This document shows positions 37,892 through 46,665 of a DNA stretch of 64,000 nucleotides, in pieces. Source of the stretch: Ralstonia pickettii (GTDB lineage: Bacteria > Pseudomonadota > Gammaproteobacteria > Burkholderiales > Burkholderiaceae); NCBI RefSeq assembly GCF_030582395.1, contig NZ_CP104381.1, positions 372,001 to 436,000 of the forward strand. Direction: 5' to 3'. The translations under genes and the position numbers were made by a program. Numbering within the stretch: position 1 is the stretch's first letter; each line of letters begins with the position of its first letter. The notes under the pieces are model-generated. The model made no database searches. It was given only the letters and a program-made list of their open reading frames with translations, and was not told where the DNA came from.

Positions 37892-38926
37892 ATGACCGAC
37901 ACTCTTACGATCGTCCGCCCCGATGACTGGCACCTGCACCTGCGCGACGGCGATGCGCTCGCCGATGTGGTGGGCGACACCGCGCGCCAGTTCGGCCGGG
38001 CGATCATCATGCCTAACCTCAAGCCGCCGGTGACCACGACCGCGCAGGCGCGGGCCTACCGCGAACGCATCCTTGCCGCGCTGCCGGCGGGCACGCAGTT
38101 CGAGCCGCTGATGACGCTGTACCTCACCGACAACACCTCGCCCGAGGTGATCCGCGAAGCGAAGGCCAGTGGTTTCATCCACGGCGTGAAGCTGTATCCG
38201 GCCGGCGCCACCACAAACAGCGATGCCGGCGTGACCGATCTGCGCCGCTGCGCCAAGACGCTTGAAGCGATGCAGGAAGTCGGCATGCCGCTGCTCGTGC
38301 ACGGCGAGGTGACCGACCCCACCGTCGACATTTTCGACCGCGAGGCGGTCTTCATCGACACGGTGATGCTGCCCCTGCGCCGCGACTTCCCCGCGCTGAA
38401 GGCCGTGTTCGAGCACATCACCACCAAGCACGCTGCCGAATACGTGCGCGATGCGGAAGGCCCGGTTGGCGCGACCATCACCGCGCATCATCTGCTGTAC
38501 AACCGCAATGCGCTGTTCGTCGGCGGTATTCGCCCGCATTACTACTGCCTGCCGGTGCTCAAGCGTGAAACGCACCGCCTGGCGCTGGTGGCAGCGGCCA
38601 CCTCGGGTCACCCGCGGTTCTTCCTTGGCACCGACAGCGCGCCGCACGCCAAGGGCGTCAAGGAACACGCCTGCGGCTGCGCCGGCTGCTACACCGCACT
38701 GCACGCCATGGAGCTGTACGCCGAGGCCTTTGAAGACGCCAACGCACTCGACAAGCTGGAAGGCTTCGCGAGCCTGCACGGCCCTGACTTCTACGGCCTG
38801 CCGCGCAACGCCGGCACGCTCACGCTCACGCGTTCGCAATGGCAGCTTCCCGCCGAAGTCCCGTTCGGCGAGCAGACGCTGGTGCCACTGCGCGGCGGCG
38901 AGATGCTGCGCTGGAAGTCGGTCTGA
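37892..38926 (+). CDS. pyrC: Dihydroorotase PyrC
   Basis: PyrC cyclises carbamoyl-aspartate to dihydroorotate in pyrimidine synthesis. The 344-residue class II enzyme has the zinc-binding HxH (H14, H16 in [11 protein letters not shown]), the carbamylated lysine in [13 protein letters not shown] (about K100), the zinc ligands in LLVHGEVTD and VFEHITTK, and [15 protein letters not shown] with the catalytic Asp. Start at [11 protein letters not shown] matches the family; an in-frame ATG 8 codons upstream is less likely. Confidence 0.96.
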   Translation: MTDTLTIVRPDDWHLHLRDGDALADVVGDTARQFGRAIIMPNLKPPVTTTAQARAYRERILAALPAGTQFEPLMTLYLTDNTSPEVIREAKASGFIHGVKLYPAGATTNSDAGVTDLRRCAKTLEAMQEVGMPLLVHGEVTDPTVDIFDREAVFIDTVMLPLRRDFPALKAVFEHITTKHAAEYVRDAEGPVGATITAHHLLYNRNALFVGGIRPHYYCLPVLKRETHRLALVAAATSGHPRFFLGTDSAPHAKGVKEHACGCAGCYTALHAMELYAEAFEDANALDKLEGFASLHGPDFYGLPRNAGTLTLTRSQWQLPAEVPFGEQTLVPLRGGEMLRWKSV

Positions 38927-38933
38927 TTTGGCA

Positions 38934-39731
38934 GTGGAATGCTTGGGTGCGATCGACTGGAGCCATCCGGCGTTCGCACCGTTGGAACCGATCGGCGCCC
39001 CAATTGCACGCGCGATTGAGGGCGGGTCTGATCTTAGAGACGCGCTGAACGCACATCCGGCCGCGCAGGCAATCCGTACCGCCGGCGGCCATGCCCTGCG
39101 CTTCGTGCCGCAAGATGCCTTGCTGGCCGGCATCGCCTACGAAGCACACATCGCCGCCACCGGCGAGGTGCCAACGCGGGACAATCTCCACGACTTTTTC
39201 AACGCCCTGATCTGGTTGCATTGGCCGCTTGCCAAAGCGGCACTCAATGCGCGTCAGGCGCGGGCGATTACGCAGGACGGGATTGGCGCGGCACGCGGCA
39301 CCGTCCGCGATGCCGCCACCCTGTTCGACGAAAACGCCCTGATCTTCGTGCATACCGAAGCTGCCCCGGAGCGCAGTCTGACCGCTTTCGATTGGCGCGA
39401 CCTGTTCGTAGAGGGAAGGGCACAGTGGGACGCGACGTGCGCCGTTCTGCCGTTCGGCCATGCGCTGCTGGAGAAGCTGGTGGCGCCTTACAAGTCGATC
39501 ACCGCCCATGCATGGCCGGTGCATGTGGCGGCGTTGCCGGCGGACCACCCGTCCCTCGACGCTGCGCTGGCCGCGACGCTCCTGCACGCCGATCTCGCGC
39601 CGGGCAATTTCCGTCCGTTGCCGGTCATGGGGATCCCAGGTTGGTGCGATGCCAATGAAGACGCCGGCTTCTATCTGGATACAGCGGTCTTTCGGCCCGG
39701 CCGGCGGCGCTTCATACCTGAACAGTGCTAG
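38934..39731 (+). CDS. DUF3025 domain protein
   Basis: The roughly 265-residue protein belongs to the DUF3025 family, for which no function is known. Conserved parts are VPTRDNLHDFFNALIWLHWP, the DENALIFVHTEA segment, VLPFGHALLEKL and the C-terminal PLPVMGIPGWCDANED. The reading frame begins just after the pyrC stop; GTG at 38934 or TTG at 38928 are the possible starts, and both use a ribosome site inside pyrC. Its 3' end carries the likely RNase P RNA promoter. Confidence 0.85.
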   Translation: MECLGAIDWSHPAFAPLEPIGAPIARAIEGGSDLRDALNAHPAAQAIRTAGGHALRFVPQDALLAGIAYEAHIAATGEVPTRDNLHDFFNALIWLHWPLAKAALNARQARAITQDGIGAARGTVRDAATLFDENALIFVHTEAAPERSLTAFDWRDLFVEGRAQWDATCAVLPFGHALLEKLVAPYKSITAHAWPVHVAALPADHPSLDAALAATLLHADLAPGNFRPLPVMGIPGWCDANEDAGFYLDTAVFRPGRRRFIPEQC

Positions 39732-39734
39732 ACT
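39726..39734 (+). promoter_or_regulatory. Extended -10 promoter of rnpB
   Basis: TGCTAGACT matches the extended -10 consensus (TGn plus TAnnnT) and ends 8 bp before the first predicted RNase P RNA base. It overlaps the end of the DUF3025 coding region. Confidence 0.5.
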
Positions 39735-39742
39735 CGCGCCTC

Positions 39743-40084
39743 GCGAAGCGGACCAGACAACCGCTGCTTCCGCCGCCTCGTGCGAGCGGAAGGGGAGGAA
39801 AGTCCGGACTCCATAGAGCAGGGTGATGGCTAACGACCATCCACGGTGACGTGCGGAATAGGGCCACAGAGACGAGTCTTCGCCCCGGCTTCGGTCAGGG
39901 CGAAGGGTGAAACGCGGTAACCTCCACCCGGAGCAATCCCAAGTAAGCAGGCGATGAAGCGGCTCGCTGAGTCTGCGGGTAGGGAGCTTGAGCCGGCTGG
40001 CAACAGCCGGTCTAGAGGAATGGTTGTCACGCCGCTGGTTTCGGCCACGCGGCGCACAGAATCCGGCTTATCGGTCCGCTTCGC
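39743..40084 (+). ncRNA. rnpB: RNase P RNA, bacterial class A
   Basis: This is the catalytic RNA that matures tRNA 5' ends. Universal RNase P features are present: GAGGAAAGTCCGGACTCC and GCAGGGTGATGGCTAAC near the 5' side, GGGTGAAACGCGGTAACC, CCCAAGTAAGCAGGCGATG, and the 3' AGAATCCGGCTTAT. The P1 helix is visible as GCGAAGCGGACC (39743-39754) pairing with GGTCCGCTTCGC (40073-40084), which sets the ends. Length is about 342 nt. Confidence 0.96.
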
Positions 40085-40087
40085 TTC

Positions 40088-40534
40088 TTATTCCGATGCC
40101 GTTGGCTGCGTGGCGAGGTCCACCAGTTCCAACGAGTGCGTAATCTCGGCCGTCTTGGCCAGCATGATCGACGCCGAGCAATACTTCTCGTGCGAAAGCT
40201 GTACCGCGCGCTCCACCGTTTCCCGTTTCAGATTGCGCCCCGTCACCGTGAAGGTGAAGTGGATGCGCGTGAAAACCTTGGGGTCGGTCTCGGCGCGGTC
40301 GGCGTGCAGCTTGACGCTGCAGCCCTGCACGTCCTGGCGACCCCGCTTCAGGATCAGCACCACGTCATAGGCTGTGCAGCCGCCGGTGCCCAGTAAGACC
40401 ATTTCCATGGGGCGCGGTGCCAAATTGCGGCCACCCCCGTCCGGCGCACCATCCATCGTGACGAGGTGGCCGCTGCCGGTTTCCGCCAAAAAGGCCATGC
40501 CATCCGGGCCGGTCCAGCTCACAGTGCAATCCAT
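40088..40534 (-). CDS. OsmC family protein
   Basis: The 148-residue protein is of the OsmC/Ohr fold, usually thiol peroxidases active on organic hydroperoxides. The two Cys expected in the family are C53 (LLGTGGCTAYDVV) and C119 (EKYCSASIM). Overall sequence resembles the YhfA-like OsmC branch rather than Ohr. Start MDCTVSWTGPDG is the family N-terminus; longer antisense extensions exist. Its 3' end faces rnpB only four bases away. Confidence 0.87.
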   Translation of the reverse strand: MDCTVSWTGPDGMAFLAETGSGHLVTMDGAPDGGGRNLAPRPMEMVLLGTGGCTAYDVVLILKRGRQDVQGCSVKLHADRAETDPKVFTRIHFTFTVTGRNLKRETVERAVQLSHEKYCSASIMLAKTAEITHSLELVDLATQPTASE

Positions 40535-40804
40535 GTCCAATCCTTGTGCAGAGGGTCGGCCAGCGCCGACGAAAAGCCACATTGTAGCCATCGGCCCTCG
40601 CACGCGTTGGCATGCCTAGGGTGAACGCGGCTTGACAGTGACGCCCGTGCGAAAAGGTGCAACCCGTCACTTGTGCGCCAAAATGGCGCCTGGATTTGAA
40701 GAATAGCTCTAGCGTAGGCTGACTGGGTTGGCGGGGATTGCTATCAACCTATTGATTTATAAAGGAAATATTTCATCATCGCTCACCTGATTCGTATTCC
40801 GTAT
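40535..40804. other. Intergenic region upstream of OsmC and the candidate sRNA
   Basis: No gene is visible. It becomes A/T rich from about 40690 and includes a TTTATAAAGGAAATATTT patch, unusual for this replicon. A TTGACA at 40632 has no partnered -10. Confidence 0.4.
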
Positions 40805-40823
40805 TACGAAATGCAATTTCGTA
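40805..40823. promoter_or_regulatory. Dyad upstream of the candidate sRNA promoter
   Basis: A perfect 8-bp inverted repeat TACGAAAT-GCA-ATTTCGTA ends 12 bp before the -35 box of the candidate sRNA promoter, a typical activator position. The binding regulator is unknown. Confidence 0.5.
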
Positions 40824-40835
40824 GTGCAAATTTCC

Positions 40836-40863
40836 TTGCGCGTGCCCCAGAAGTAGATATAAT
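40836..40863 (+). promoter_or_regulatory. Sigma70-like promoter of the candidate sRNA
   Basis: TTGCGC (40836-40841) and a perfect TATAAT (40858-40863) are spaced by 16 bp. Transcription would start near 40869-40871. Confidence 0.6.
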
Positions 40864-40869
40864 TTGCAC

Positions 40870-40982
40870 CATTGGATCGACTGATGCGGTGCAACCCACC
40901 AAGTCAACGATCAGCAGGTGTCTCCTCCACCCTCCTCCTTTGGTGGATTCAAACCCAAGCTTGATAGCTTGGGTTTTTTTTC
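40870..40982 (+). ncRNA. Candidate small RNA with anti-Shine-Dalgarno hairpin loop
   Basis: A ~112-nt transcript is predicted between a promoter (TATAAT at 40858) and a strong terminator ending near 40981. It contains a hairpin, TCCACC (40926-40931)/GGTGGA (40942-40947), that displays the loop CTCCTCCTTT, complementary to Shine-Dalgarno sequences. No coding frame fits. Alternatively this is the leader of rplM with an early terminator, although a separate promoter for rplM is visible downstream. Confidence 0.55.
40951..40982 (+). terminator. Intrinsic terminator of the candidate sRNA
   Basis: A perfect 11-bp stem AAACCCAAGCT/AGCTTGGGTTT with a TGAT loop is extended by a run of T residues to 40981. 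Confidence 0.9.
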
Positions 40983-41011
40983 GTCCACCCGACTCGAGCG
41001 CCCCTTTTTTC

Positions 41012-41041
41012 TTGTGTCAAGAGGTCTGCGCGGGGTACAAT
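41012..41041 (+). promoter_or_regulatory. Candidate promoter of rplM-rpsI
   Basis: TTGTGT (41012-41017) and TACAAT (41036-41041) are spaced by 18 bp. It lies after the sRNA terminator and gives a ~190-nt leader before rplM. Confidence 0.55.
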
Positions 41042-41047
41042 TGAAAT

Positions 41048-41235
41048 CTTTTCCGGATTGCCCGCGGAAAAGAAATCCAGAGAGCCCGCACCAACAAGCG
41101 GGAAGGCGGGCCGGCGATGACCTTGCATAAGGTTGCGCAGGCGTCCGCAAGACGATCCGTTCGTGAGCAGTCTGAACGCAAGTTCTCAGCGCGATACGGG
41201 TCCACTCGGGCACTGACTCAATATTTGGAAAAATC
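41048..41235 (+). promoter_or_regulatory. Structured rplM leader
   Basis: The leader forms a perfect 8-bp hairpin CTTTTCCG/CGGAAAAG (41048-41072). CCCGC (41085-41089) can then pair with either GCGGG (41098-41102) or the downstream CGGGC (41107-41111). Autoregulation of rplM-rpsI by L13 is known in other bacteria; whether this leader serves it is unproven. Confidence 0.4.
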
Positions 41236-41664
41236 ATGAAGACCTTTTCCGCAAAGCCCCATGAGGTGAAGCGCGATTGGTACGTGATTGACGCGACGGA
41301 CAAGGTCCTCGGGCGTGTCGCCAGCGAAGTGGCACACCGACTGCGCGGCAAGCACAAGCCCGAATTCACTCCGCACGTCGATACCGGCGATTTCATCATC
41401 GTCATCAACGCAGCCAAGCTGCGCGTGACGGGCGCCAAGACGACCGACAAGAAGTACTATCGCCACTCGGGTTACCCGGGCGGTATCTACGAAACGACGT
41501 TTGGCAAGATGCAGCAGCGTTTCCCGGGCCGTGCCCTGGAAAAGGCTGTGAAGGGCATGCTGCCGAAGGGTCCGCTGGGCTACGCGATGATCAAGAAGCT
41601 GAAAGTTTACGCCGAAGGCTCGCATCCGCACGAAGCTCAGCAGCCGAAAGCGCTGGAAATCTAA
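41236..41664 (+). CDS. rplM: 50S ribosomal protein L13
   Basis: The 142-residue protein matches L13 over its full length. [20 protein letters not shown] opens it, [18 protein letters not shown] and the conserved [16 protein letters not shown] and [13 protein letters not shown] segments follow. It binds 23S rRNA early in large-subunit assembly. It is followed 12 bp later by rpsI, the conserved bacterial pair. Confidence 0.98.
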   Translation: MKTFSAKPHEVKRDWYVIDATDKVLGRVASEVAHRLRGKHKPEFTPHVDTGDFIIVINAAKLRVTGAKTTDKKYYRHSGYPGGIYETTFGKMQQRFPGRALEKAVKGMLPKGPLGYAMIKKLKVYAEGSHPHEAQQPKALEI

Positions 41665-41676
41665 GGGGCCTAATCC

Positions 41677-42069
41677 ATGATCGGAAACTGGAACTATGGC
41701 ACCGGCCGCCGCAAGAGCGCTGTGGCACGTGTCTTCATCAAGTCCGGCAAGGGCGACATCATCGTCAACGGCAAGGCCATCAACGAGTACTTCGCTCGTG
41801 AAACCTCGCTGATGATCGTGCGTCAGCCGCTGGAACTGACCAACCACGCCGCTACGTTCGACATCAAGGTGAACGTGGTCGGTGGCGGTGAAACCGGCCA
41901 AGCCGGTGCCGTGCGTCACGGCATCACCCGCGCCCTGATCGATTACGATGCAACGCTCAAGCCCGCCCTGTCGAAGGCCGGTCTGGTGACGCGCGATGCA
42001 CGTGAAGTCGAGCGTAAGAAGGTTGGTCTGCGCAAGGCCCGCCGCGCCAAGCAGTTCTCGAAGCGTTAA
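41677..42069 (+). CDS. rpsI: 30S ribosomal protein S9
   Basis: The 130-residue protein starts [20 protein letters not shown], the S9 signature, and contains [20 protein letters not shown]. It ends in the basic tail RRAKQFSKR that reaches the ribosomal P site. It shares a transcript with rplM and ends at an intrinsic terminator 25 bp downstream. Confidence 0.98.
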
Positions 42070-42094
42070 TCCGCTTCCACCTGCTTCAGCAAAG

Positions 42095-42120
42095 AACCAC
42101 ACCCTCGGGTGTGGTTTTTT
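42095..42120 (+). terminator. Intrinsic terminator of rplM-rpsI
   Basis: AACCACACCC and GGGTGTGGTT form a 10-bp stem with a two-base TC centre (a few bases open in practice), followed by TTTT. Confidence 0.92.
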
Positions 42121-42299
42121 GTTTTGAGCGTTCGAACTAAACGGTGTGATGTTTTGGGCGCGTTGCTTACCCTTTGCAACAGCTCCGACATGTCTGCAGG
42201 ACTACAATTCACATTTCGTTAGCGTTCTGCCCGTATGATGCAATCCGCTGTTTCTCCTAATCCGATTCTGATCCGCAAGACGGGCCAGGAGGTGCGCGC

Positions 42300-43055
42300 A
42301 TGAAGGCGCGTCGCTTGTTGCGTCGCGCTTCCGTGCTCGCGCCGAACGTCACTGTCCGTTCGCGCCTGCCTTGGCCAGTAACAGTTTTGCTGGTCGCGGT
42401 CGTACTGGGGCTGGCGGCAGCCGCGGCGCTGTGGGCGTTCGAAGAAGGGCGCCGACTGACCGGGCCGCACGATGCCGATTTGCGCGCAATGAATCGCGAG
42501 CTGGCTGCCAAGTTGGCCGCCGTGCAGGCCGAGCGCGACAAGCTTTCCGCATCGGCCGGCACGGTGGATGCCCGTCTGGGGATCGCCGAAGGGGCTCAGG
42601 CACAGATGGCCGAGCAACTCAAGGCACTGGAGACTGAAAATGCTCAGTTGAAGGAGGATCTGGCGTTCTTTGACAGTCTGTTGCCTGCCCCCACCAATTC
42701 CGCTGGTATCTACGTGCGCAGCTTCCGCATCGCGCCGGACGAGGCGCAGCCGACGCGCATGCGGTTCCGGGTTCTGCTGATGCAAGGCGGCGGCAAGGCC
42801 TTCGCGCCGGTGTCCGAATTCGAGGGGCAACTGGCGCTCACGCTTAACGTAGTGCAGGGTGGCAAACCTGCTACGATCGATTTCCCGGGCGCCGCAGCGA
42901 GTGGATCACCTGCGACCAGCGCCCGCGTCAAGCTCACGCACTACCAGCGCCTCGAGGGCTGGGTGGACGTGCCCCCCGGCGCCACGGTGCAATCGGTGAT
43001 GGTGAAAGTGCTGCAGAACGGCAAGATCAAAGCGAGCCAGAGTTTTTCCATCTGA
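42300..43055 (+). CDS. DUF6776-like membrane-anchored protein
   Basis: The 251-residue protein has a basic N-terminus, one membrane segment at about residues 26-46 (PVTVLLVAVVLGLAAAAALW), a coiled-coil region at about 60-120 (DLRAMNRELAAKLAAVQAER...), and a C-terminal beta-rich domain (GIYVRSFRIAPDEAQPTRMR). It resembles the DUF6776 family, whose function is not known. The topology is a single inner-membrane anchor with a periplasmic coiled coil. Its consistent neighbour is the bactofilin gene 43 bp downstream, hinting at an envelope or cell-shape role. Confidence 0.75.
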   Translation: MKARRLLRRASVLAPNVTVRSRLPWPVTVLLVAVVLGLAAAAALWAFEEGRRLTGPHDADLRAMNRELAAKLAAVQAERDKLSASAGTVDARLGIAEGAQAQMAEQLKALETENAQLKEDLAFFDSLLPAPTNSAGIYVRSFRIAPDEAQPTRMRFRVLLMQGGGKAFAPVSEFEGQLALTLNVVQGGKPATIDFPGAAASGSPATSARVKLTHYQRLEGWVDVPPGATVQSVMVKVLQNGKIKASQSFSI

Positions 43056-43098
43056 CGGGCATTGTCCTGTCGAGGATCCGTACACAGAGGAGACGACG

Positions 43099-43503
43099 AT
43101 GCTGTTTGGCAAAAAGAAAGGGCTAGCGATCGAAACGCTACTGGGTGCCCGTACCAAGCTGGAGGGGGATCTGCGTTTCTCGGGCGGTCTGCGGATTGAT
43201 GGCGAGATCAAGGGCAACATCTACGGCGATCCTGACAAGCCCAGCATGTTGGTGATTACCGACAGTGCGCGTGTCGAGGGGGAGGTGCACGTCGGCCATC
43301 TGATCCTGAACGGAACGGTGGTTGGCCCGGTGCACGTGGCGGAGCTGCTGGAACTGCAACCGAAGGCGCGCATTGAGGGCAACGTCCAATATGCGGCGCT
43401 GGAAATGCACCAAGGTGCAGTCGTCATGGGCACGCTGACGCACGCGGCGCCTGGCGATGTGAAGCTGCTGCCCAACCTCAAGCTGGCCTCCAACCAGGAC
43501 TGA
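43099..43503 (+). CDS. Bactofilin family polymer-forming protein
   Basis: The 134-residue protein is a bactofilin: a short N-terminal tail, then a right-handed beta-helix repeat with Gly spacing (LRFSGGLRIDGEIKGNIYG, ARVEGEVHVGHLILNG, ARIEGNVQYAALEMHQGA). Bactofilins self-assemble without nucleotide into membrane-associated filaments that recruit cell-wall or polarity factors. AGAGGAG precedes the ATG. It follows the membrane-anchored DUF6776 gene, a possible partner. Confidence 0.9.
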   Translation: MLFGKKKGLAIETLLGARTKLEGDLRFSGGLRIDGEIKGNIYGDPDKPSMLVITDSARVEGEVHVGHLILNGTVVGPVHVAELLELQPKARIEGNVQYAALEMHQGAVVMGTLTHAAPGDVKLLPNLKLASNQD

Positions 43504-43629
43504 TCACATCCCGCACCGGCCGTTGCTGGCGCACCGCACAATGCCCACTTGAAACGCGGGGCTTCGGCACGATTTGCAGCTTGCGCTTAAAATACAGGCA
43601 AGTTTCAGACGTTCCCACAGGAGATTTTC

Positions 43630-44004
43630 ATGAACGCAGTCGCGCAGGCAGCCACGCCCGATGTGAACGAGGTTCCGGCTCCGCTGGTCTTTACAGACAG
43701 CGCTGCGGACAAGGTCAAGCAACTGATTGAAGAAGAAGGTAACCCGGAGTTGAAGCTGCGCGTGTTCGTGCAAGGCGGCGGGTGCTCGGGCTTCCAGTAT
43801 GGCTTCACCTTTGACGAAGAGACCAACGAAGACGATACGACGATGACGAAGAATGGCGTCTCGCTCTTGATCGACTCGATGAGCTACCAATACCTGGTGG
43901 GCGCCGAGATCGACTACAAGGAAGACATCAACGGCGCGCAGTTCGTCATCAAGAACCCGAATGCCTCGACCACGTGTGGTTGCGGCTCGTCGTTCTCGGT
44001 CTGA
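43630..44004 (+). CDS. erpA: Iron-sulfur cluster insertion protein ErpA
   Basis: The 124-residue A-type carrier delivers Fe-S clusters to apo-proteins. The three ligand cysteines are C52 ([12 protein letters not shown]), C116 and C118 ([11 protein letters not shown] at the end). The N-terminal extension ([20 protein letters not shown]) is typical for beta-proteobacterial ErpA. A TAAAAT -10-like hexamer at 43588 suggests its own promoter with a weak -35. No upstream IscR-type site was recognised with confidence. Confidence 0.95.
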   Translation: MNAVAQAATPDVNEVPAPLVFTDSAADKVKQLIEEEGNPELKLRVFVQGGGCSGFQYGFTFDEETNEDDTTMTKNGVSLLIDSMSYQYLVGAEIDYKEDINGAQFVIKNPNASTTCGCGSSFSV

Positions 44005-44023
44005 CGCCATATCGCTGTAAAAG

Positions 44024-44050
44024 AAAAAGCGCACTTCGGTGCGCTTTTTT
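44024..44050. terminator. Bidirectional terminator between erpA and anmK
   Basis: AAAAAGCGCAC and GTGCGCTTTTTT flank a TTCG tetraloop, with A and T runs on both sides. It serves the convergent genes. Confidence 0.93.
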
Positions 44051-44069
44051 GTTGGCTGCAGATTGGGGC

Positions 44070-45224
44070 TCAAGCCGGGTAGATCGCGCCGAGGATGCGA
44101 CCGCCCGATGCGCCGGTCGCGGTGTGCAGATTGCCGTGGGCGCGGAGCACGCACTGGCGCGCGAGCCACGCGAATGCGAGCGCCTCCACGTGATGTGCGG
44201 GCACACCGAACACCTCCGTCGGAGCGACTTGCACCCCCGGTAATTGCTGCGCGATGCGTGCCATCAGCGCGCCGTTGCGGGCGCCACCACCACAGACCAG
44301 TAGTGACGCCGCCTGTGGCGCATGGGTACGTACGGCATCGGTGATGGTGTCGGCCGTGAGCGCGAGCAGCGTGGCTTGAACATCCTCGGGGCGCGCGGTG
44401 TTCAGCGCATCGCCGAGGATTTGTTGCAGCCATGCCGGGTTGAACAGGTCGCGGCCGGTGCTCTTGGGCGGCAGCGCCGCGAAGAACGGTTCAGCCTTCA
44501 AGCGCGCAAGGAGCATCTCGTCGACGTGTCCGCTGCGGGCCCAGGCGCCGTCGGCGTCGTAGCGGGTATCGCGGTGCATTTGAACCCAATAGTCCATCAG
44601 CGCGTTGCCCGGGCCGCAGTCGAAGCCAAGTACGGCGTCGCGCGCGTTCGAATTCTGCGGCGGCAAGACAGTGAGATTGGCGATGCCGCCAATGTTGCAG
44701 ACCACTCGCCAGGCATCGGGCAGGCCGAACAGCGCGCGATGCAGTGCGGGAACGAGGGGGGCGCCTTGGCCGCCGGCGGCGATGTCGCGACTGCGAAAAT
44801 CGGCAATGACATCGATGCCGGTGCGCTCGGCCAACACCGCCGGGTGCTGCGTTTGGCGCGTGTAGCCGATGCCATCGTGGGTGCCGGGCTGATGACGGAT
44901 GGTCTGCCCGTGCGCGCCGATGGCCCGCACGTCCTGCGCGGCCAGGCCGGTTGCGGCAAGCAATCGGGCAACGCAGTCGGCGTAGGCCATGGCCAGCGCA
45001 TTGGCGGCCAGCGCCTCACGATGGATCTCGTCGTGGCCGGCGCGTTGCAGGTCCAGGAAGCGCTGGCGCAACTCGGGCGAGAAGGGCACGTACGCGTCGG
45101 CGAGGACGGTCGGGGTTTCGCCGGAAAAGTCCGCCAGTACGCCATCGACGCCATCCAGGCTGGTGCCCGACATGAGGCCGATGTAGCGATCGGTAGAGAG
45201 TGCGGTGTGGTTCGGATGGCTCAT
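44070..45224 (-). CDS. anmK: Anhydro-N-acetylmuramic acid kinase AnmK
   Basis: AnmK cleaves and phosphorylates 1,6-anhydro-MurNAc to MurNAc-6-phosphate in cell-wall recycling. The 384-residue protein has the N-terminal phosphate loop [46 protein letters not shown] and [10 protein letters not shown], all diagnostic of AnmK. Start at [14 protein letters not shown] fits the family; an upstream in-frame ATG is less likely. It is divergent from tyrS. AmgK and MurU of the alternative recycling route are also present in this window. Confidence 0.96.
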   Translation of the reverse strand: MSHPNHTALSTDRYIGLMSGTSLDGVDGVLADFSGETPTVLADAYVPFSPELRQRFLDLQRAGHDEIHREALAANALAMAYADCVARLLAATGLAAQDVRAIGAHGQTIRHQPGTHDGIGYTRQTQHPAVLAERTGIDVIADFRSRDIAAGGQGAPLVPALHRALFGLPDAWRVVCNIGGIANLTVLPPQNSNARDAVLGFDCGPGNALMDYWVQMHRDTRYDADGAWARSGHVDEMLLARLKAEPFFAALPPKSTGRDLFNPAWLQQILGDALNTARPEDVQATLLALTADTITDAVRTHAPQAASLLVCGGGARNGALMARIAQQLPGVQVAPTEVFGVPAHHVEALAFAWLARQCVLRAHGNLHTATGASGGRILGAIYPA

Positions 45225-45399
45225 GCGCGACAGCTTACCAGCGCAATGGCAGGCCAAATGGACACATCACGGTAAAATCCCCGGATCGCGCGGCCGGCAC
45301 GCTTCAATTGATGTCGGCCATCGTGCACGCACCTTTTCCCTGATTGTTGATCCGTTCGCGCCGTTTTCCCTGTGCGGCGCGGTGACCTTTCCTTTTGCC

Positions 45400-46665
45400 A
45401 TGACTGCATCTGCCACTTCCGCCGCTTCCGACAACGCTACGCCGGGCAAACCAAAGTATCCGGTCACCCCGGAGGTGGCGCACGCGATGGAAGTGTCGCT
45501 GCGCGGCTGCGACGAATTGCTGATCGCTGCCGAGTGGGAGCAGAAGCTGGCCAAGAGCGCCGCGACGGGTGTGCCGCTGCGCATCAAGCTGGGCCTGGAT
45601 CCCACGGCGCCTGACATCCACATCGGCCACACGGTGGTGCTCAACAAGATGCGCCAGTTGCAGGACCTGGGCCACCAAGTGATTTTCCTGATCGGCGACT
45701 TCACTTCGACCATTGGTGACCCGTCCGGCCGCAACGCCACGCGCCCGCCGCTCACGCGCGAGCAGATCGAGACCAACGCGCAGACGTACTACCGCCAGGC
45801 CAGCATGGTTCTGGACCCGAGCAAGACCGAGATCCGCTACAACAGCGAGTGGTGCGACCCGCTGGGCGCGCGCGGCATCATCCAGCTCGCCGCCAAGTAC
45901 ACCGTCGCCCGCATGATGGAGCGCGATGACTTCACCAAGCGCTACAAGGCCGGCGTGCCGATCTCGGTGCATGAATTCCTTTACCCGCTGATGCAGGGCT
46001 ACGACTCGGTCGCGCTCAAGTCCGATCTGGAACTGGGCGGCACCGACCAGAAGTTCAACCTGCTGGTCGGCCGCGAACTGCAGAAGGAATACGGCCAGGA
46101 GCCGCAGTGCATCCTGACGATGCCGCTGCTGGTTGGCCTGGACGGCGTCGAGAAGATGTCCAAGTCCAAGGGCAACTACGTCGGTATCAGTGAGGCGCCG
46201 AACGAGATGTTCGGCAAGCTGATGAGCATCTCCGACGACCTGATGTGGACGTACTACACCCTGCTGTCGTTCCGCCCCTTGGCCGAGATCGACTTGATGA
46301 AGCAAGAGATCGCGCTGGGCCGCAACCCGCGCGATTGCAAGGTGATGCTGGCGCAGGAGATCGTTGCGCGCTTCCACAGCCAGGCGGACGCCGAACGCGC
46401 CCTGGAAGACTTCAACCACCGCGCACGCGGCGGTGTGCCGGACGACATTCCGCAGATTGAATTGTCGGGCGCACCGCTGGGCATTGCTCAACTGCTCAAG
46501 CAGGCCGGGCTGTGCCCGTCCACGTCGGACGCCAACCGCAACATCGAGCAGGGCGGCGTGAAGATCGACGGCACTGTCGTCAGCGACAAGGCCTTGAAGA
46601 TCGACGCCGGCACGTTTGTGATGCAGGTCGGCAAGCGTCGCTTTGCGCGCGTGGTGCTGAAGTGA
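45400..46665 (+). CDS. tyrS: Tyrosyl-tRNA synthetase
   Basis: The 421-residue class I synthetase has the HIGH-type signature DIHIGHTVV (~residue 73), the KMSKS loop [14 protein letters not shown] (~250) and a C-terminal S4 RNA-binding domain ([17 protein letters not shown]). The compact N-terminal domain resembles the TyrZ/TyrRS type common in beta-proteobacteria. Start at [10 protein letters not shown] is most plausible; a -10-like TAAAAT lies at 45273. It is followed by dtd with a 4-base overlap. Confidence 0.96.
   Translation: MTASATSAASDNATPGKPKYPVTPEVAHAMEVSLRGCDELLIAAEWEQKLAKSAATGVPLRIKLGLDPTAPDIHIGHTVVLNKMRQLQDLGHQVIFLIGDFTSTIGDPSGRNATRPPLTREQIETNAQTYYRQASMVLDPSKTEIRYNSEWCDPLGARGIIQLAAKYTVARMMERDDFTKRYKAGVPISVHEFLYPLMQGYDSVALKSDLELGGTDQKFNLLVGRELQKEYGQEPQCILTMPLLVGLDGVEKMSKSKGNYVGISEAPNEMFGKLMSISDDLMWTYYTLLSFRPLAEIDLMKQEIALGRNPRDCKVMLAQEIVARFHSQADAERALEDFNHRARGGVPDDIPQIELSGAPLGIAQLLKQAGLCPSTSDANRNIEQGGVKIDGTVVSDKALKIDAGTFVMQVGKRRFARVVLK

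Noticed and set aside
36404..39133. Upstream extension of the class II amidotransferase frame on the minus strand
   Set aside because: The conserved protein starts at MCQLLG (36403) with the required Cys2. The rest overlaps glycerate kinase and pyrC in antisense.
40632..40637. TTGACA -35 consensus
   Set aside because: No -10-like hexamer at 15-19 bp downstream, so a promoter call is not supported.
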